From: Crocinitomicaceae bacterium
GTDB lineage: Bacteria > Bacteroidota > Bacteroidia > Flavobacteriales_D > Crocinitomicaceae
DNA length: 5,989 nt
Assembly (NCBI GenBank): GCA_024643585.1
Contig: JAHEMP010000151.1
Coordinates: 1-5,989, forward strand
Direction of reading: 5' to 3'
Shown: piece after piece, positions 3,225 through 5,989 of the stretch
Position numbering within the stretch: position 1 is the first letter of the stretch
Layout: each line of letters starts with the position of its first letter
Translations under genes and position numbers: made by a program
The notes under the pieces: model-generated
What the model saw: the letters and a program-made list of their open reading frames with translations, nothing else
Told to the model about the DNA's origin: nothing
The model's database searches: none

Positions 3225-5989
3225 TTATCGAATCAACAATAAATGACCTTGTTTGGTTACTACGTCATCCACGTTTTTCCTATTAACTCGGATTTTCCAT
3301 GTGTAAGATCCATCCTGACAAACTTGTCCTGCATAAGTTCCATCCCAACCCACTTGGTGGTCATTGGATTGGAAAACCAATTCACCCCATCGGTCAAAAA
3401 TCAACATTTCAAATGATCCAATTTTGTCACCCAAGACAATAGCTTGGAAGATGTTGTTGTGTTCATCGTTGTCTGGTGTAAATGCATTAGGCACGTAGAT
3501 TGAAAAATCTTCATCCAATGGAACATATTCACAATAGGTATCCGAACAACTAAATCCTCCAAATGTTTCCGTAACCGTCAAACATGTATTGTAATTTTGA
3601 GGCACATCAGCAGGGAAAGTCACGGTTGGATTTTGTTGGCTCGAAGAACCGAAAGTACCGAATGACCATGCATAACTATTTCCTCCAACACTCGTGTTTG
3701 TAAATTGAACCGTGTTGTAGGTTAAACTAGGTGGGTTTGGACTAAATGTAAAGCTTGCAAGTGGCGTATTAGCAACATTAATCGCTCCTGTTATTGTCGT
3801 GTCAAACAAACATCCATTTGAAGTCATGTAGGTAAAAGTAGGGGAGTATACACCTGAATTGTTATAGGTATAAGAAACCGGCCCACAATTGTTAATTGTT
3901 GCTCCATTTCCGAAGTTCCATGTACAATTACTTATTGTTGGATCATTGGCATTCAAGGTAACTTGCAAAGGAGCACAACCATTTGCAAATCCTGTGAAGG
4001 ATAATGTCGGTTCCGCAAAATTTGTAACGGTAATGTTTTGAACCACGACGTCCGCGCATTGGTCAGTGATAGTCACAGAATAGATTCCATTTACAAGTGC
4101 GGCTGTCGGTGTTCCTTGTCCAGATACTGGAGCAGGTGCCCATACGTATGAATAAGTAGGGTTTCCAGTTAAGACATTTACTGTAGCTGAAGCCGTTGCG
4201 CCTAGACAAACAACTGTATCGCTCAAACTAGATGTAGTCAAAGGATCAAATACAGTAACTAAAGTCGAATCAGGACCAGCAGCACAACCATTAGCATCCG
4301 TCACGTTTACATAATACGTAGCATCGCCTGCAGGATTTACTACTTGATTTCCACCAGATGGGAAACCGACCCAGTTGAACAAATAAGGCGCTGTTCCTCC
4401 AGTTGCGAATGCATCTAAGTTAGCTGGTGTATTTATACATACAATTGTATCATTTCCAGTCGACAAAACAATTGCATCTGGTTCAAACAAAGTTGTATCC
4501 ATATCGATGGAGCAACCATTTGCATCTTGCAACTCAATAGTGTACAAACCTGGTAATAAACCAGTGAAGTTACCGTTTGGCAATGAAATAGTTACCGGTG
4601 CAGAAGCTGGACCTGTTAGAATATAGTTAACCGCATTAACAGCTGTGATATCTATCATTCCATCGGCGCCACCAAAACAATTTATACTATCTGTAACAAC
4701 CGACACGAATAATATTTGTGCAGGTTCCGTAACCAAATTATTGTTTGTATCTATTATACAACCATTAGCATCAGTAACTTGTAAATCATACACGTCGTCG
4801 CACAAATTAATAGCAGCAAGTGTATCACCAGCATTAGCATTTGCGGACCATGAATAAGAGTATGGACCAACACCACCAGAAATTGTAGCCGTAATTGAAC
4901 CATCGCATATGTCATAACAAGATGCATTCACAATGTCTATTAGATCCACATTTAAAGCAGCAGGCTCAGTAATTAAGATTCCAGTTGTATCAACTTGACA
5001 ACCGTTGGCATCTTGTACGGATACTGTGTATTGTCCTGCAATTAAAGTTGTGTTACTATTAGAAGATCCAAACGGTGAACCTCCAAAAGAATACAAATAA
5101 CTTCCGGCGCCTCCTGTAGCTGTAACAGTAATTCCACCAGTGTTATCACCATTACAATCGTTTGCTGTAACGACCACAGAAGATATTACAATTGCCGCTG
5201 GTTCTAATATAACAAACGAACTATCAAATGTACAACCAATTGCATCGGTCAATTGAACTGTATATGCACCGGCAGCTAGACCAGTAAATGTTGGACTTGC
5301 TTGAGTTGGAGTGGATATTCCAGTTGAAGCTGGTGTTATTGAATACAATGTGGCATTGGTTCCATTAATCGTGACAGAACCATCCGATAAACCGAAGCAA
5401 GAAACCGAATCCGTTACGATGGATGTAATTGTGATTTCAGGAGCAGAACTTATTACAATTCCCAAACTATCAACACTACAGTTGTTCGCATCAGTAATTG
5501 TAACCGTATATGTTCCTGCAGCTAGATTAATAGCATTTGGAACATTCCCTGTTGCAGCATTAGCTGACCAAGTGTATGAGTATATTGGAGTTCCACCGCC
5601 AGCAACGACCGTAATACTTCCATCCGCAAAGCCAAAACAAGTAGCATTTACAGCAGTAGCTGATACAAAATTAAGTGCAGTTGGTTCTGTAATTATAATA
5701 TTGTTACTGTCGACAGTACATAAATTGTTGTCTCTAACATATATATGATAAGTTCCAGCTGTCAAACCAGTCATTGTTGGACTAGCTTGGTAGGTAACGC
5801 CAGCATCAAAACTATATTGGTAAGTTGGAGTTCCGCCAGCAGCAGTTACCGTGATTGAACCTGTTGAACCGCCGTTACAAAGGGCATTTACAACAGTAAT
5901 TTGAGTAATGCTAAGAGCAGGAGGGTTAATTAAATTCACTGAGCTACTTGTAACACAGTTATTAACATCACTTACCGTTATTGCGTAGA
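3225..5989 (-). CDS. Large SprB-repeat / PKD-domain surface protein with T9SS type B sorting domain (5' end outside the window)
   Basis: The frame is open to the right edge, so at least 920 residues of a longer protein are present. The GTG at 5937-5939 lies inside a repeat and is not a credible start. Residues here are numbered from that codon. In order there are six SprB-like repeats of about 80 residues (10-487), two more divergent Ig-like repeats (488-643), two PKD-like domains (644-724 and 725-808, with WNFGNG and WSFG cores), and a gliding-motility-associated C-terminal domain (about 811-904) with YVPNAFTPDND, FDRWGE, GWDGTY and a terminal LLLIR. Such proteins cross the outer membrane through the type IX secretion system and are released or anchored at the surface. 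The Flavobacterium johnsoniae adhesin SprB is the namesake of the repeat, but many unrelated T9SS cargoes share it, so an adhesin or gliding role is only inferred. The composition is rich in Thr, Asn, Ala, Gly and Val and poor in Lys and Arg until the C-terminal domain. The signal peptide and any N-terminal domain lie upstream of the window. Confidence 0.93.
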   Translation of the reverse strand, partial: YAITVSDVNNCVTSSSVNLINPPALSITQITVVNALCNGGSTGSITVTAAGGTPTYQYSFDAGVTYQASPTMTGLTAGTYHIYVRDNNLCTVDSNNIIITEPTALNFVSATAVNATCFGFADGSITVVAGGGTPIYSYTWSANAATGNVPNAINLAAGTYTVTITDANNCSVDSLGIVISSAPEITITSIVTDSVSCFGLSDGSVTINGTNATLYSITPASTGISTPTQASPTFTGLAAGAYTVQLTDAIGCTFDSSFVILEPAAIVISSVVVTANDCNGDNTGGITVTATGGAGSYLYSFGGSPFGSSNSNTTLIAGQYTVSVQDANGCQVDTTGILITEPAALNVDLIDIVNASCYDICDGSITATISGGVGPYSYSWSANANAGDTLAAINLCDDVYDLQVTDANGCIIDTNNNLVTEPAQILFVSVVTDSINCFGGADGMIDITAVNAVNYILTGPASAPVTISLPNGNFTGLLPGLYTIELQDANGCSIDMDTTLFEPDAIVLSTGNDTIVCINTPANLDAFATGGTAPYLFNWVGFPSGGNQVVNPAGDATYYVNVTDANGCAAGPDSTLVTVFDPLTTSSLSDTVVCLGATASATVNVLTGNPTYSYVWAPAPVSGQGTPTAALVNGIYSVTITDQCADVVVQNITVTNFAEPTLSFTGFANGCAPLQVTLNANDPTISNCTWNFGNGATINNCGPVSYTYNNSGVYSPTFTYMTSNGCLFDTTITGAINVANTPLASFTFSPNPPSLTYNTVQFTNTSVGGNSYAWSFGTFGSSSQQNPTVTFPADVPQNYNTCLTVTETFGGFSCSDTYCEYVPLDEDFSIYVPNAFTPDNDEHNNIFQAIVLGDKIGSFEMLIFDRWGELVFQSNDHQVGWDGTYAGQVCQDGSYTWKIRVNRKNVDDVVTKQGHLLLIR
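3228..3509 (-). other. Gliding motility-associated C-terminal domain (T9SS type B sorting signal)
   Basis: The last 94 residues match the conserved type B C-terminal domain (CHU_C / TIGR04131 type). It begins with the YVPNAFTPDND strand-turn and an N-N-x-F, continues with FEMLIFDRWGELVF, GWDGTYAGQVCQDGSYTWKI, and ends exactly at GHLLLIR. The family directs cargo from the periplasm through the type IX secretion system. In characterised type B cargoes, export and attachment also need PorP/SprF-like partner proteins, none of which is encoded in this window. Confidence 0.92.
3516..4010 (-). other. Two PKD-like domains
   Basis: Residues 644-724 contain GCAPLQVTLNA, TWNFGNGA and SYTYNNSGVYSPTFTY. 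This is the order expected of a PKD beta-sandwich: the gCaPl.V.f opening, the W.FGdG turn and the ytY...G.Y.v strand. Residues 725-808 contain ASFTFSPNP, VQFTNTS and YAWSFG, followed by a nTCLTVT strand, a second and more diverged copy. PKD domains are extracellular spacers or adhesion modules and often precede T9SS C-terminal domains. Seven cysteines (655, 672, 685, 710, 786, 798, 803) could form disulphides after export. Confidence 0.75.
4011..4478 (-). other. Two divergent Ig-like repeats linking the SprB array to the PKD domains
   Basis: Residues 488-566 and 567-643 of the large protein keep a cysteine pair (C501/C552 and C578/C628, spaced 51 and 50) and an aromatic core (PYLFNW, PTYSYVW). 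They lack the CFG..DGSI opening of the SprB units. Their openings, TIVCINTPANLDA and TVVCLGATASATV, resemble the Ig-like repeats common in large secreted Bacteroidota proteins. They look like a different repeat family or degenerate SprB units placed between the array and the C-terminal part. Confidence 0.65.
4479..5989 (-). repeat. Tandem SprB-like protein repeats (six full units plus one partial)
   Basis: The units follow the pattern C(F/N)G..DGSITV..GG..PY.YSW...L.AGTYTV.ITDANGC..D...ITEP..L. Boundaries are approximate: 5682-5912, 5442-5681, 5199-5441, 4962-5198, 4722-4961 and 4479-4721, with the end of a further unit at 5913-5989. The first cysteines lie at residues 21, 101, 181, 262, 341 and 421, a steady period of 79-81. 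The second cysteine of each unit follows 52-55 residues after the first and sits in the D-A-N-G-C motif. The DNA copies are clearly diverged, so this is a protein repeat and not a recent DNA duplication. Confidence 0.92.

Noticed and set aside
4645..4857. Plus-strand open frame opposite the repeat protein
   Set aside because: It is antisense to two SprB units. The repeated codon pattern of the real gene leaves the opposite frame open, and the product has no recognisable features.
4280..5500. Regularly spaced similar DNA segments (for example CAACCATTAGCATC-like at about 240-bp steps) suggesting a CRISPR or satellite array
   Set aside because: The segments encode the D-A-N-G-C motif of each protein repeat, vary at synonymous sites and are about 240 bp apart in frame; there are no short identical repeats with unique spacers.
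5311..5748. Plus-strand open frame of 145 codons opposite the repeat protein
   Set aside because: It is antisense to SprB units with apparent periodicity inherited from them, and has no independent start signals or domain.
5937..5939. GTG as the start of the large minus-strand gene
   Set aside because: The same frame continues without a stop to the window edge and encodes the end of another repeat (YAITVSDVNNC). The GTG is an internal valine codon and no signal peptide follows it.
1..5989. Mobile element, tRNA/rRNA, riboswitch or defence system
   Set aside because: I found no transposase or integrase, no terminal inverted repeats, no recognisable RNA gene and no gap over 100 bp that could hide one.

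Overview
The window looks like chromosomal DNA of a member of Bacteroidota, most likely the order Flavobacteriales. Four things point there: an AT-rich sequence whose start codons have no clear Shine-Dalgarno; a gene pair of class II fructose-bisphosphate aldolase followed by accD; a TAnnTTTG-type promoter candidate; and a large cysteine-punctuated SprB-type repeat protein ending in a type IX secretion (T9SS) type B sorting domain. A family-level placement (for example Crocinitomicaceae) would only be a guess.

Layout from left to right. Positions 1-131 hold the last 42 codons of a class II fructose-bisphosphate aldolase. After 22 bp comes accD (154-999, +), the carboxyltransferase beta subunit of acetyl-CoA carboxylase. 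A symmetric hairpin (1023-1054) separates accD from a convergent class I/II aminotransferase (1097-2323, -). A 59-bp divergent intergenic region (2324-2382) carries promoter-like sequence. It is followed by a probable secreted or lipid-anchored VanX-family D-Ala-D-Ala dipeptidase (2383-3162, +). A second symmetric hairpin (3182-3211) separates this from the convergent 3' end of a very large surface or secreted protein (3225 to beyond 5989, -). Every intergenic gap is under 100 bp, so no long stretch is left unexplained.

The genes form independent units rather than one pathway. Aldolase and accD form a probable operon linking glycolysis/gluconeogenesis to the first step of fatty acid synthesis. 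The aminotransferase belongs to amino acid metabolism. The dipeptidase probably acts on peptidoglycan-derived D-Ala-D-Ala in the periplasm. The repeat protein is a probable T9SS cargo, either adhesin-like or of unknown function.

No mobile element, CRISPR array, RNA gene or defence system was found. The most interesting structure is inside the repeat protein: its roughly 80-residue SprB-like repeats fall into three alternating subtypes (A-B-C-A-B-C), giving a higher-order unit of about 240 residues. I see no evidence for a wholly new biological system.
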